DNA from: an uncultured Victivallis sp.
Lineage (GTDB): Bacteria > Verrucomicrobiota > Lentisphaeria > Victivallales > Victivallaceae
DNA: 64,000 nt
Direction: 5' to 3'
NCBI GenBank assembly: GCA_944389935.1
Contig: CALXOE010000003.1
Coordinates: forward strand, 80,917 to 144,916
Below, in pieces: positions 42,263 to 50,613 of this stretch. Positions within the stretch are counted from its first letter, which is position 1. The number at the start of each line of letters is the position of its first letter. Both the position numbers and the translations under genes were made by a program. The notes below the pieces were generated by a model that saw only the letters and a program-made list of their open reading frames with translations, did no database searches and had not been told where the DNA came from.

Positions 42263-43183
42263 TCACATTCGCTGCCGCAGATCGACTTCCGACTCGGAGA
42301 AGCGCTCCAGAAGCCGCTCCCGGAAGAGTTCTGCGGCTTTGGAAAAAATCTGATATTTCTTCCAGACGATGTTCAACCCGGACTCCAGTTTCGGTTCCAG
42401 CGGGCGGAAGCAGAGTTCACGGTTTCCGAGGGTGTCGATCAGTCCGCCGAGCGCGAGCGCATACCCGATCCCAGACTCGACCATCAGCGCGGCGTTGTAA
42501 ATGAGGTTGTAGGTCGCAACGATGTCGAGCTTTTCAAAACTTTTCCCGAACCATTCGGAATAGGCGTTCTTCACGGAGCTTTGCCGAATGTTGATTCGCG
42601 AACAGATCAGAGGAAGATCCAGGAGATCCCGAAGCGTGATTGCCGATTTTTCCGCAAGAAGAGAATCTTTCCGCATGACGACTCCCCAGACATCGCGAAT
42701 GGGCAGCGCGACGGAATCGTACTTTGAAATATCCACCGGCTGGATCAGGATGCCGAAGTCGAGAATCCCTTTGTCGAGACGCTCCATGACATCCTCGGCG
42801 TTGCCGCTGTAAAGGTTGTAGCGGATATCGGGATACTCTTTCTGCAATTCTCCGATCGTATCGGCAATGAGGCGCATGGCTTTTGACTCTCCTCCGCCGA
42901 TGTGGACGCTGCCGCCGATGTTTTCCCCCATCGTGTTGAAATCATTTTCGGTCCGGTTGACGATCTCCAGAATCTCTTCCGCGCGTTTTCGCAGAAAACG
43001 TCCTTCCGGCGTCAGAGTGATGGTGCGGTTGCTGCGAATGAAAAGCTGCTGACCGAGTTCCTCTTCCAGATCCTGCAGCTGACGCGACAACGTCGGCTGG
43101 GTCACGTGCAGGAATTTTGCCGCCCCGACGATCGTCCCCTCGCGCGCGACCGCGAGAAAATAACGCAACACCCTGATTTCCAA
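42263..43183 (-). CDS. LysR-family transcriptional regulator (TTG start)
   Basis: 306 residues. N-terminal LysR helix-turn-helix: LRYFLAVAREGTIVGAAKFL, HVTQPTLSRQLQDLEEELGQ and QLFIRSNRTITLTPEG; the C-terminal effector domain follows (GGSVHIGGGESKAMRLIA). The TTG at 43183 has GGAGG at a six-base distance and gives the typical LEIRVLRYF start, so it is preferred to longer frames. It is divergent from the CMD/cupin-led redox operon, its probable target. Confidence 0.9.
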   Translation of the reverse strand: MEIRVLRYFLAVAREGTIVGAAKFLHVTQPTLSRQLQDLEEELGQQLFIRSNRTITLTPEGRFLRKRAEEILEIVNRTENDFNTMGENIGGSVHIGGGESKAMRLIADTIGELQKEYPDIRYNLYSGNAEDVMERLDKGILDFGILIQPVDISKYDSVALPIRDVWGVVMRKDSLLAEKSAITLRDLLDLPLICSRINIRQSSVKNAYSEWFGKSFEKLDIVATYNLIYNAALMVESGIGYALALGGLIDTLGNRELCFRPLEPKLESGLNIVWKKYQIFSKAAELFRERLLERFSESEVDLRQRM

Positions 43184-43267
43184 AATGCACCTCCATGTAT
43201 TTCCCTGTGCCAACATAGCATGAAATTCCATGCCTGTCAAGCATGGATATGTATAAAAAATAAGTAT

Positions 43268-43295
43268 TTGTTATTTGCGGAAAAACCGATATACT
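43268..43295 (+). promoter_or_regulatory. Candidate promoter of the redox operon
   Basis: TTGTTA (43268-43273), 16-base spacer, TATACT (43290-43295), about 100 bases before the start codon at 43397. It lies in the LysR-divergent spacer where an activator would bind. Confidence 0.45.
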
Positions 43296-43396
43296 ATATT
43301 GAAGAAAACAAGAACGGAGGATGGGCAGAATCAATCGAATTGCGGATTTCCGTCGGTGATTCAAGTCGGAAAACAAACGGAAAGGAGAGATGAAGG

Positions 43397-44443
43397 ATGC
43401 GTAAACTGTTTTTAGCCGGAATGATCTTTGCCCTGTTTTGTTCGGTCAATCAACTGGAGGCGAATGAGGATATGAAACCATTGAATGAAAAAGAAGAAAA
43501 ACTCGTTGAAATTTCCATGTACACAGCGCGCGGAAAAATGCCGGAGCTCAAGCAGGCTCTGACCGCCGGACTGGAATCCGGATTGACCGTGAACGAAATC
43601 AAAGAGGTTCTCGTCCAGCTGTATGCCTACTGCGGATTCCCGCGCAGTTTGAATGCGCTTGGAAACTTCATGACGCTGCTGAACGAGCGCGAAGCGGCGG
43701 GAATCAGGGATGATGCGGGGAAACTCCCGGGGCCGCTGCCGGAGGGGAGAAGCATCGACTTCGGAACGGCCAATCAGACGAAACTCTGCGGCGCGCCGGT
43801 CAAGGGGGCGCTCTTCGATTTCGCTCCGGCGATCGATGAATTTCTGAAAGCGCACCTCTTCGGTGACATCTTCGGGCGGGACAATCTCGACTGGCGGACC
43901 AGGGAACTCGCCACCATCGCCGCCCTCGCTGCGATGGACGGCGTCGAAAGTCAACTTGCCTCGCATATTGCCATCGGCAAGCACAATGGCGTGACCGATG
44001 CGCAGGTCAACTGGATTCTCGAAAATGTGAAAAGCAACACGCTGAGCCATTTCCCGCGCGGCGACGAAAATACCGCCTATGCAAAATATTTCATCGGAAA
44101 ATCCTATCTCGCGCCGCTCACGAAAGACAAGCGACTCAACGTCCCTGTCTCGAATGTCACTTTCGAGCCCGGCTGCCGCAATAACTGGCACCGGCATACG
44201 GGCGGACAGCTGCTGATCGCGGTCGGCGGTGTCGGCTTCTATCAGGAGCGGGGAAAAGAGGCCCGGAAACTTCTGCCCGGAGACGTGGTGGAGATTCCGC
44301 CGGATGTCGAACACTGGCACGGGGCCGCGCCCGACAGCTGGTTTTCGCACCTCGCGATCGAGTGCAATCCGGGAACCAACAAAAATACCTGGCTGGAACC
44401 GGTTTCGGATGCGGATTACAACAAGGCGACTTCAGGCAAATGA
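43397..44443 (+). CDS. Exported carboxymuconolactone decarboxylase-type protein fused to a cupin
   Basis: 348 residues. Signal peptide MRKLFLAGMIFALFCSVNQLEA. Two CMD/AhpD-like modules: EKLVEISMYTARGKMPELKQ, then KEVLVQLYAYCGFPRSLNAL, and WRTRELATIAALAAMDGVES, then LASHIAIGKHNGVT. A C-terminal cupin follows (FEPGCRNNWHRHTGGQLLIA and GDVVEIPPDVEHWHGA, with the His ligands). CMD-cupin fusions are frequent in gut anaerobes next to flavodoxins and aldo/keto reductases. The substrate is unknown. It is the first gene of a seven-gene operon. Confidence 0.9.
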   Translation: MRKLFLAGMIFALFCSVNQLEANEDMKPLNEKEEKLVEISMYTARGKMPELKQALTAGLESGLTVNEIKEVLVQLYAYCGFPRSLNALGNFMTLLNEREAAGIRDDAGKLPGPLPEGRSIDFGTANQTKLCGAPVKGALFDFAPAIDEFLKAHLFGDIFGRDNLDWRTRELATIAALAAMDGVESQLASHIAIGKHNGVTDAQVNWILENVKSNTLSHFPRGDENTAYAKYFIGKSYLAPLTKDKRLNVPVSNVTFEPGCRNNWHRHTGGQLLIAVGGVGFYQERGKEARKLLPGDVVEIPPDVEHWHGAAPDSWFSHLAIECNPGTNKNTWLEPVSDADYNKATSGK

Positions 44444-44709
44444 GACCGACGATGGATTCGGAACACATGGAACAGGAAAAGAACATTTCACTGATCCGCA
44501 ATCTCAGGGATGCTGGATGCCGTAAGCCGCTGATCGATAAGATTCTTGCCCTGCATGAAAACGGCAATTTCCGGGAGGAGCTGCGACTTCTGGCCGCTCA
44601 GCGCTCCGGGTTGCTGGAGAAAGTTCATGCCGCGCAGAAACAGGTCGATTGTCTGGATTATTTCATCTTCCATATGCAGCAGGAACACATAACCAATTCA
44701 GGGAGGTAA
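44440..44709 (+). CDS. Small helical protein resembling a MerR effector region
   Basis: 89 residues from the ATG at 44440, which overlaps the preceding stop (ATGA). Another ATG at 44452 is possible. The helical sequence SLIRNLRDAGCRKPLIDKIL, then LRLLAAQRSGLLEKVHAAQK and CLDYFIFHMQQE, looks like the dimerisation coiled coil of MerR regulators but has no DNA-binding head. Similar stand-alone proteins are found in Firmicutes redox clusters. Function unknown. Confidence 0.72.
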   Translation: MRPTMDSEHMEQEKNISLIRNLRDAGCRKPLIDKILALHENGNFREELRLLAAQRSGLLEKVHAAQKQVDCLDYFIFHMQQEHITNSGR

Positions 44710-44711
44710 CC

Positions 44712-45296
44712 ATGAAAAAGAGAACGATGGCGATGATGATGGCGGCTTCTTTCTTCGGAGCGGCCGGTTGTTCGGCGGAAAACGCAAAAATTCAGAAAGT
44801 GGAAACGGAGCCGGAGAAAGTGCTGGTCGCCTATTATTCGTGGAGCGGGAATACCCGTTTCGCGGCGGAACAGATTCAGAAGCTGACCGGGGGAACGCTT
44901 TTTGAAATCAAACCGGTTCAGGCCTATCCCGCCGATTACAGCGCATGTGTCGATCAGGCGAAACAGGAGTGTCGCGACGAGTTCAAGCCCGAACTTGCGA
45001 CGAAAGTCGATAATTTGGCGAAATACGACGTCATCTTCGTCGGCACGCCGAACTGGTGGAGTACGATGGCGCCGCCGGTGAGAAGTTTCCTTTCGTCCTA
45101 TGATTTCAGCGGCAAGACGGTGATCCCTTTCGTCACGCACGGCGGCGGTGGAATGGCCGGCTGTGAACGGGATATGCGGAAAATCTGTCCGAAAGCAGCG
45201 TTCGGAAAAGGCGGTGCATTTTCCGGAAGAGGCGTCAGAAATGCGGAAGAGGCCTTGCGCAAATGGGTCGATGAGGTCGTAACCGTCAGAAAATAA
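44712..45296 (+). CDS. Lipoprotein flavodoxin
   Basis: 194 residues from the ATG at 44712 (GGGAGG upstream). The signal peptide ends at a lipobox-like ASFFGAAGC. The flavodoxin fold follows: VLVAYYSWSGNTRFAAEQIQ (FMN phosphate loop), YDVIFVGTPNWWSTMAPPVR and VIPFVTHGGGGM. It should be tethered outside the cytoplasmic membrane, an unusual place for a flavodoxin, and could pass electrons to the Tat-exported oxidoreductases encoded downstream. Confidence 0.88.
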   Translation: MKKRTMAMMMAASFFGAAGCSAENAKIQKVETEPEKVLVAYYSWSGNTRFAAEQIQKLTGGTLFEIKPVQAYPADYSACVDQAKQECRDEFKPELATKVDNLAKYDVIFVGTPNWWSTMAPPVRSFLSSYDFSGKTVIPFVTHGGGGMAGCERDMRKICPKAAFGKGGAFSGRGVRNAEEALRKWVDEVVTVRK

Positions 45297-45306
45297 AGGA
45301 TTCCGC

Positions 45307-45933
45307 ATGATGAGAGTTCCGGGAAAAACCGCACTTTTTCTGGCGATGGCGTTTGCGGGTCTTTCCCACGCCGCCGAGGAGTTCACATACGATCCTGAAT
45401 CGCTGATCGTCGCGGCGGAGTGCGACCTCCTGTACGATCAGGGCAAGGCGTTTGCGGAACGTCTGAAAAAGGACGGCGTTCCGGTGACGCACCGGACGCT
45501 TCCCGGAACGCTTCATGCGTTCATGACCTATCCGGGCATGGAGGAGGCGTACCGGGAGGGAGGGCGCCTCGCGACGGAGTTTCTGAATAGAAAGGAGGAT
45601 CGGATGAAAAACCAGATTACGCCGGAGAGCATCGTGCGGATCTCGCGGATCGAAGTTGATCCCGCACAGCTCCCGGAATATCTCGCTCTCGTGACCGAAT
45701 GCGGGCGTGAATCCATGGCGAAAGAGCCGGGCGTCTACATGATGTATTCGATGCAGGAGAAGGCACATCCGGAACGGATCACGATCCTCGAGATCTACGC
45801 GGATCGCGCCGCCTATGACCATCATATTCAAACGCCGCATTTTCAAAAGTACAAGCAGAAAACGCTGAAAATGGTCAAACAGCTGGATCTGCTCGATCAG
45901 AATCCGCTCGTCCCGGAAATGAGGATGAAGTAA
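45307..45933 (+). CDS. Chimera: truncated alpha/beta-hydrolase tail joined to an ABM (antibiotic biosynthesis monooxygenase) domain
   Basis: 208 residues. Signal-like start (TALFLAMAFAGLSHA), then only the last 75 residues of an alpha/beta hydrolase (LIVAAECDLLYDQGKAFAERL, PGTLHAFMTYPG), without the nucleophile elbow. In frame after FLNRKEDR begins a complete ABM domain (from Met100, 45604-45933): VRISRIEVDPAQLPEYLALV, PGVYMMYSMQEK, ITILEIYADRAAYDHHIQTP. AAAGGAGG stands before the internal ATG at 45604, so the ABM domain is probably made on its own. The N-terminal part looks like a deletion remnant. ABM proteins include YgiN-type quinol monooxygenases. Confidence 0.75.
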   Translation: MMRVPGKTALFLAMAFAGLSHAAEEFTYDPESLIVAAECDLLYDQGKAFAERLKKDGVPVTHRTLPGTLHAFMTYPGMEEAYREGGRLATEFLNRKEDRMKNQITPESIVRISRIEVDPAQLPEYLALVTECGRESMAKEPGVYMMYSMQEKAHPERITILEIYADRAAYDHHIQTPHFQKYKQKTLKMVKQLDLLDQNPLVPEMRMK

Positions 45934-45937
45934 CTCC

Positions 45938-46582
45938 ATGAACAGACGCGAATTCCTGAAAACATCGTTGACGGCAACGGCAGTTCTCGCCGGAAGCGTC
46001 ATTCTTGGCGGAACTCTGGTACATGCCGCGGCAAACTCGAAAGGTGGAAAAATGAAAATTCTGGTCATTACGGGAAGTCCCCGGAAAAATGGAAATTCCA
46101 ATACGCTCGCGGAACATTTCATCCGCGGCGCGAAAGAGGCCGGACATGAAATCGTCCGTTTTGATGCCGCGTTCAAGGATGTTCATCCCTGCATTGCATG
46201 CAACAAATGCGGCATGAACGGCGAATGTGTGTTCAAGGACGATTTTGAATTTGTCCGGAAACATATCGTTGATGCCGGGATGGTGGTATTCGCCACGCCG
46301 ATGTATTACTTCGGCATTTCTGCGCAGATCAAGGCGGTGATCGACCGTTTCTACGCGATCAACGGCTCGATCCATGTGCCGAAAAAGGCCGCTCTGCTGA
46401 TGACTTATGCCGACAACAACAAACGCAAGGAAAAAGCAATCACCGATCATTACGAGATCCTGCTGGATTATCTCGGCTGGAGCGACGTCGGGAAAGTCAT
46501 CGCGCCTGGAGTCTGGCCGGTCGGCGCGGTCAATCATACAAAATTTCCGGAACAGGCGTATCTGCTGGGGAAGAGCGTGTAA
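45938..46582 (+). CDS. Tat-exported flavodoxin-fold FMN oxidoreductase
   Basis: 214 residues. Twin-arginine signal MNRREFLKT followed by a hydrophobic stretch ending near VHAAANSK. A second Met at residue 39 begins the flavoprotein: MKILVITGSPRKNGNSNTLA, CIACNKCGMNGECVF, ATPMYYFGISAQIKAVIDRF. Closely related to the cytoplasmic reductases at 38731 and 39311, but sent across the membrane folded with FMN. It is part of the LysR-linked operon with two further Tat proteins. Confidence 0.9.
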   Translation: MNRREFLKTSLTATAVLAGSVILGGTLVHAAANSKGGKMKILVITGSPRKNGNSNTLAEHFIRGAKEAGHEIVRFDAAFKDVHPCIACNKCGMNGECVFKDDFEFVRKHIVDAGMVVFATPMYYFGISAQIKAVIDRFYAINGSIHVPKKAALLMTYADNNKRKEKAITDHYEILLDYLGWSDVGKVIAPGVWPVGAVNHTKFPEQAYLLGKSV

Positions 46583-46584
46583 CC

Positions 46585-47562
46585 ATGAACCGACGCGATT
46601 TCATCAAGACGCTCGGCGTCCCTGGAAGGGTGATGCTGGTCGGCGGGGCGGCCGGGGCTCCCGTCCGGGATGAAATGGAAGTCCGGCAGGAAAGTTCCGC
46701 CGACCCTCTGCTTGCCGGAGTCTGTGACATTCACATTCATTGTCTGCCGGACACCCGGGCCCGTTGTATCGACGAGCTGACGCTCGCCCGACAGGCGAAA
46801 GTGGCCGGATACCGGGCGCTGATGTACAAATCCAACGACTGGAGCTGTCACGGCCGCGCTTATCTGATCCGGCAGGCTCTGCCGGAGTTCGAGGTGTTCG
46901 GAAGTCTCTGCATGAACTGCGTTCATGGCGACAAGGTTAACGTCTTTGCCGCGGAACAGGCGATCAAAACCACCGGCTCACTCTGTCGCTGCATCTGGAT
47001 GCCGACGCTCGCCGCCGCCTATCAGCACCAGTGCGACAAACTCCCGGGGCCGGGTATTCCGGTTCTTGACCCGCAGGGAAATGTTCTTCCTGAAGTCGTC
47101 CGGGTGATGGAACTCTGCGCCGAAGCGGACATCATTTTTGCATCCGGACACAGTGCGCCGCAGGAAAGCCTGATTCTGGCACGGAAGGCAAAGGAGATCG
47201 GGGTGAAGAAATTCGTCGTCACCCACGTCAATTCGCTGATCTGGAAGCTGACGCGCGACCAGATTCTGCAGGCGGTCGATCTCGGCGCGTTTGTGGAGTA
47301 TTGCTATCTGCCGCGCCTCTGGGGGCCGGGAAGCGGGAATCCGCAATTCGAACGGCAAAGTCACGAGGAGTTTCTGACTTATGTACGGACAATTCCGGAA
47401 CGCAGTTTTATTTCGACCGATCTCGGTCAGCAGGGCAATCCGAATCCAATTACTGGAATGCGCACCTGTATCCGCGAGCTGTCCGGGGCAGAAATTCCAC
47501 AAAGAGATATTGATCTTCTGGTACGGACCAATCCCGCACACCTGATCGGACTTGACAAATGA
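46585..47562 (+). CDS. Tat-signal DUF6282/amidohydrolase-like protein
   Basis: 325 residues. It starts MNRRDFIKTLG, a twin-arginine signal with a short hydrophobic region. The metal-dependent-hydrolase-type start DIHIHCLPDTRARCID gives an HxH motif near 52-54. Later come VFGSLCMNCVHGD, FASGHSAPQESLILA, KKFVVTHVNS and FISTDLGQQGNP (terminal Asp). This pattern fits the DUF6282 amidohydrolase-like TIM barrel. Substrate unknown. Confidence 0.82.
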   Translation: MNRRDFIKTLGVPGRVMLVGGAAGAPVRDEMEVRQESSADPLLAGVCDIHIHCLPDTRARCIDELTLARQAKVAGYRALMYKSNDWSCHGRAYLIRQALPEFEVFGSLCMNCVHGDKVNVFAAEQAIKTTGSLCRCIWMPTLAAAYQHQCDKLPGPGIPVLDPQGNVLPEVVRVMELCAEADIIFASGHSAPQESLILARKAKEIGVKKFVVTHVNSLIWKLTRDQILQAVDLGAFVEYCYLPRLWGPGSGNPQFERQSHEEFLTYVRTIPERSFISTDLGQQGNPNPITGMRTCIRELSGAEIPQRDIDLLVRTNPAHLIGLDK

Positions 47563-47577
47563 AATGGAGGCAATGAC

Positions 47578-48864
47578 ATGAATAGACGTGATTTTCTCAA
47601 ATCGGCGGCGCTGGTCACGGCCGCCGGAGCCATGTTCGGCAAAGGATCGGTTTTGAGGGCGGCGGAACCTGCCGCAGTGAAACCGACAGGGCCGGTTTTG
47701 AATTTCAATCCGCAGATGCAGTATCGCCCGATGGGACGAACGGGGGTGAATGTTTCCGCGCTCGGGTTCGGGCTGCTGCGGCTGCCGATGCTCGCGGACG
47801 GAAAAACTGTGAACTCCGATCTGAGCGTCGCGATGATTCACCGTGCGATCGAGGGCGGTGTCAACTACATCGACACCGGGCGCGTCTATCTCGGCGGACA
47901 GAGCGAGGCGGTTGCCGGAAGAGCGCTGAAAGGAAATTGGCGCGAGCGGGTTTACGTCACCTCCAAATCTCCGTGGTGGATGATGGAAAAGCCGGAGGAC
48001 TTTGAGAAGTTCTTCGACGAGTCCCGCCGGACAATGGGGTGTGACGTCATTGATTTTTATCACATTCACATGATTATGCATCGCGGCTGGAAAGAGAAGG
48101 TGATCCCGTTCAAGCTGATCGACAAGATCATGAAGCTCAAGGAACAGGGGAAAATCCGCTTTGCGGGTTTCTCGTTTCATGATCGTCTTCAGCTCTTCAA
48201 GGAGGTGGTGGAATCCGCCCCCTGGGATTTCTGCCTGATCCAGCATAACTATCTGGATTACGAATATGAAGCTGGCTGTCTCGGGCCGAAATATGCCGCG
48301 GCCAACGGGATGGGACTTGCCGTGATGAAACCGGTACGGACGGGATTTCTTGCGAATCTGCCGCCGTCCATGCGCGCGGCGCTCCGCTCGACCGGGATCG
48401 AGAAGCCGGATACCGAATGGGCGCTCGATTACCTCTGGGATATTCCGGAGGTCAGCGTCGCGGTCAGCGGCATGGGAGCAATGGCGGATGTCGAGGCAAA
48501 TCTGCGTTATGCCGCAAAAGCGAAGCCGAATATGCTCACTCCGGATGAACGCAAGGCGCTCGGCGCGGCGATTCAGGCTTACCGGAACACCCCGGGACAT
48601 ATCGACTGCACCGGCTGTTATCAGTGCATTCCGTGTCCGCACAACGTGGCAATCGGTTACATCTTCGCCTATGTTTATAACAATTATCTGGTGCACAGGA
48701 ACAAAAAACGGGCGATTTCCGACTATACGGTCGCGATGTCGCCGATTCAGCGCGGAGCGCCCGCCTCGGCGTGCGTGAACTGCGGTGCGTGTCTCGCGAA
48801 GTGCCCGCAGAAACTCAACATTCCGGAGCTTCTGAAACGTGTCAGCAATGCTCTCGAATCCTGA
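47578..48864 (+). CDS. Tat-signal aldo/keto reductase with C-terminal [4Fe-4S] ferredoxin domain
   Basis: 428 residues. Twin-arginine start MNRRDFLKSAALV. The AKR barrel: MGRTGVNVSALGFGLLRLPM, INYIDTGRVYLGGQSE (catalytic Asp and Tyr), VYVTSKSP (Lys), DVIDFYHIHMIMHRG (His), VAVSGMGAM. The C-terminus holds CTGCYQCIPCPHNV and CVNCGACLAKCPQ, two Cys clusters. Iron-sulfur AKRs of anaerobes reduce carbonyls with ferredoxin-linked electrons. GGAGG precedes the ATG at 47578. Last gene of the operon; no terminator is obvious. Confidence 0.93.
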   Translation: MNRRDFLKSAALVTAAGAMFGKGSVLRAAEPAAVKPTGPVLNFNPQMQYRPMGRTGVNVSALGFGLLRLPMLADGKTVNSDLSVAMIHRAIEGGVNYIDTGRVYLGGQSEAVAGRALKGNWRERVYVTSKSPWWMMEKPEDFEKFFDESRRTMGCDVIDFYHIHMIMHRGWKEKVIPFKLIDKIMKLKEQGKIRFAGFSFHDRLQLFKEVVESAPWDFCLIQHNYLDYEYEAGCLGPKYAAANGMGLAVMKPVRTGFLANLPPSMRAALRSTGIEKPDTEWALDYLWDIPEVSVAVSGMGAMADVEANLRYAAKAKPNMLTPDERKALGAAIQAYRNTPGHIDCTGCYQCIPCPHNVAIGYIFAYVYNNYLVHRNKKRAISDYTVAMSPIQRGAPASACVNCGACLAKCPQKLNIPELLKRVSNALES

Positions 48865-49150
48865 TTCCGGACGAAGTACGGATACGTCATTACGTTTGAT
48901 AGTCGCGGAGAGAACCGCAAATAAGTTCGTGCGCCACCAGCGTTGCAGTAACAATGGGTCGATCCGCGGCATTGGATAAATTCCTGCCGGATGATAAAAA
49001 ATGTGCCGGTTGTTGAATTGGTAATGTCCGGCAAACATTCCGATGTTGATCTGAAGAGATTTTCGGGAGGAGGGGGCTTTGTTCCCCATGGATTTCCCTA
49101 TGTCCCCGGGTGGCGAATCGGACACAACTGATAAAAAAAGCAGCAAAAAA
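48865..49150. other. Spacer without recognisable gene
   Basis: Between the AKR gene and the convergent Sel1-repeat gene. A minus-strand frame crosses it, but it continues through the whole AKR gene as a shadow and shows no family signature. No hairpin with a T-run is seen. Confidence 0.5.
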
Positions 49151-50081
49151 TTATTCTTTATATTTGCTTAGTTCCTGAATCGCCGATTGTTCTCCCGCTG
49201 CGGCGGCTTTCTTCAAATAGTACAACATTTTATTGAAATTTTTTTCAACCCCGATTCCATCGCGATAACATATCGCCAATTCATATTGAGCGTCATAGTT
49301 ATCTTCCTCTGCCGTCTCGGTCAGATATTGAATCGCCAGGGGAATTTTGTCCTTGAATTCAGCATTGCGTATATAGATTTGAGCCAGAGAAATTTTTGCA
49401 CTGGTCACACTGTAAGGATCTGAAAGCAATGCTTTTCGATACCAAACTTCTGCTTCTTGTACATTTGGGGCCACGCCGATTCCATCGAGATAGCAGTCGG
49501 CGAGTTCTATATATGCCTCGGCGACATTTGCTTCCGAAAGTTTTTTTGAAAATCTGAAACGCTTCTCCGTCTCTTTCTGCATCATGATAAGCCAAATAAC
49601 AAATCGCCAGAGAATACCAGCCCTGAGATACGTTTTGATCTGCTGCCTTTTTGGCCCAGAATACTGCCTTGTCTAAATTTCGAGGGATGGAATAACCTTC
49701 CAAATACATAACCGACAACCCGGTTTGAGCAAAAGGGTCGCCGGCATTCGCTCCTTTCAAATAGTATTGAAACGCCTTTTCATAATCGATTTCTACACCT
49801 TTCCCATACAGGAATGCATCGCCCAGAAAAGCGGCCGCCTGAGCATTCCCTTTTTCCGCAGCAAGCTTAAAATTAAAAACAGCCAGGGCGTAATCTTGTT
49901 TTTTGCCATCCCCGAACCAATATTGCTGTCCCAGATCGAGAAATACTGCTCCTTTTTCAAATGCATTGATTTTTGTAACGGAATTCACAACGGGAGGATA
50001 TATGATAAAGAGAGTTCCTCCCAAAACAATGATTACAAATATAAAGCAAAATATTGTTTTTGTCCTGCAATCTGTTTTCAT
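49151..50081 (-). pseudogene. Sel1-repeat membrane-anchored protein, split by a frameshift
   Basis: The 5' part (from the ATG at 50081; AGAGAG upstream) encodes an N-terminal membrane anchor (IFCFIFVIIVLGGTLFIIYP) and Sel1/TPR-like repeats: LGQQYWFGDGKKQDYALAVF, LGDAFLYGKGVEIDYEKAFQ, GLSVMYLEGYSIPRNLDKAV. The repeat frame then moves to the other reading frame at a run of seven A in the message (49547-49541). It continues with LADCYLDGIGVAPNVQEAEV and LAICYRDGIGVEKNFNKML to the stop at 49151. Deleting one A joins about 300 residues with unbroken Sel1 repeats. It could be a real decay, slippage-based phase variation or a sequence error. Confidence 0.8.
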
Positions 50082-50379
50082 TGTTCTCTCTGGTTTGATA
50101 TTGTTGTCACGTACGGGGAAATGCTGTAAAAACACAGAAAATACGTTTCCTCCAGGGTGATAAATTGACAGTCAACAAGGGTAAGATAGCATGAGAAATC
50201 TTGATTGCAACTCGCATCAGCCCTGAAACCTTTAAAGGAGTGAAAAGAAGTGATTCATCTGAAGTTTTTGTCGAGAACCGAAGTCTCGAGTCCCCCGGAG
50301 TCACTCCTGCGAAATGAATCCGGGGCGTCCCGGTGAAAAATCAATTTTCTCAGGTGATTTGACGGCGGAAAAATTACGT

Positions 50380-50418
50380 AAAAAAGAACGGGAACCCGAG
50401 TTTGAGCTCAGATTCCCG
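50380..50418 (-). terminator. Rho-independent terminator downstream of the tRNA-Pro fragment
   Basis: On the minus strand CGGGAA (50418-50413) and GAGCTC pair with GAGTTTGAG-side GAG and TTCCCG (50394-50389) to form a hairpin, followed by TTCTTTTTTAC. The position 18 bases after the tRNA 3' end fits the original terminator of the host tRNA-Pro gene. Confidence 0.65.
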
Positions 50419-50435
50419 GAATTTCGGCATAAAAA

Positions 50436-50487
50436 TGGTCGGGATAGAGAGATTTGAACTCTCGACCTTTTGACCCCCAGTCAAATG
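50436..50487 (-). repeat. 3' half of tRNA-Pro(GGG): attachment site (attL) of the integrated element
   Basis: Read on the minus strand it has the anticodon stem-loop TTTGA-CTGGGGG-TCAAA (anticodon GGG), variable loop AGGTC, T arm GAGAG-TTCAAAT-CTCTC, the 3' acceptor strand TATCCCG, discriminator A and CCA. The D arm and 5' acceptor strand are absent; unrelated DNA precedes the anticodon stem. Such 3' halves are left when a tyrosine recombinase integrates into a tRNA gene. The orientation means the element lies to the right and the intact tRNA-Pro should be at its far end. Confidence 0.88.
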
Positions 50488-50548
50488 TTCTTAAGCTCAA
50501 AAATACCGATTTTTTAATGAAATGTGGCAGAAATGTGGCATTTCGATG

Positions 50549-50577
50549 TTGACGCCACTCCGGAAAAGTGCTACATT
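50549..50577 (+). promoter_or_regulatory. Candidate integrase promoter
   Basis: TTGACG (50549-50554), 17-base spacer, TACATT (50572-50577), 37 bases before the integrase ATG at 50614. The duplicated ATGTGGCA just upstream (50522-50529 and 50532-50539) could be an arm-type recombinase site. Confidence 0.5.
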
Positions 50578-50613
50578 AGGTACCAAGAGGAAGCAATCCG
50601 AAAGGTGTTTTTC

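Noticed and set aside
46978..49146. 722-codon open frame on the minus strand across the Tat-protein genes
   Set aside because: It is antisense to two well-supported genes, has no ribosome site or family signature, and its Arg/His/Pro-rich composition is typical of shadow frames in high-GC DNA.
49541..49547. Programmed ribosomal frameshift in the Sel1-repeat gene
   Set aside because: The needed shift is +1 at AAA-AAA-A without a stop codon or stimulating structure in place; a simple indel explains it better.
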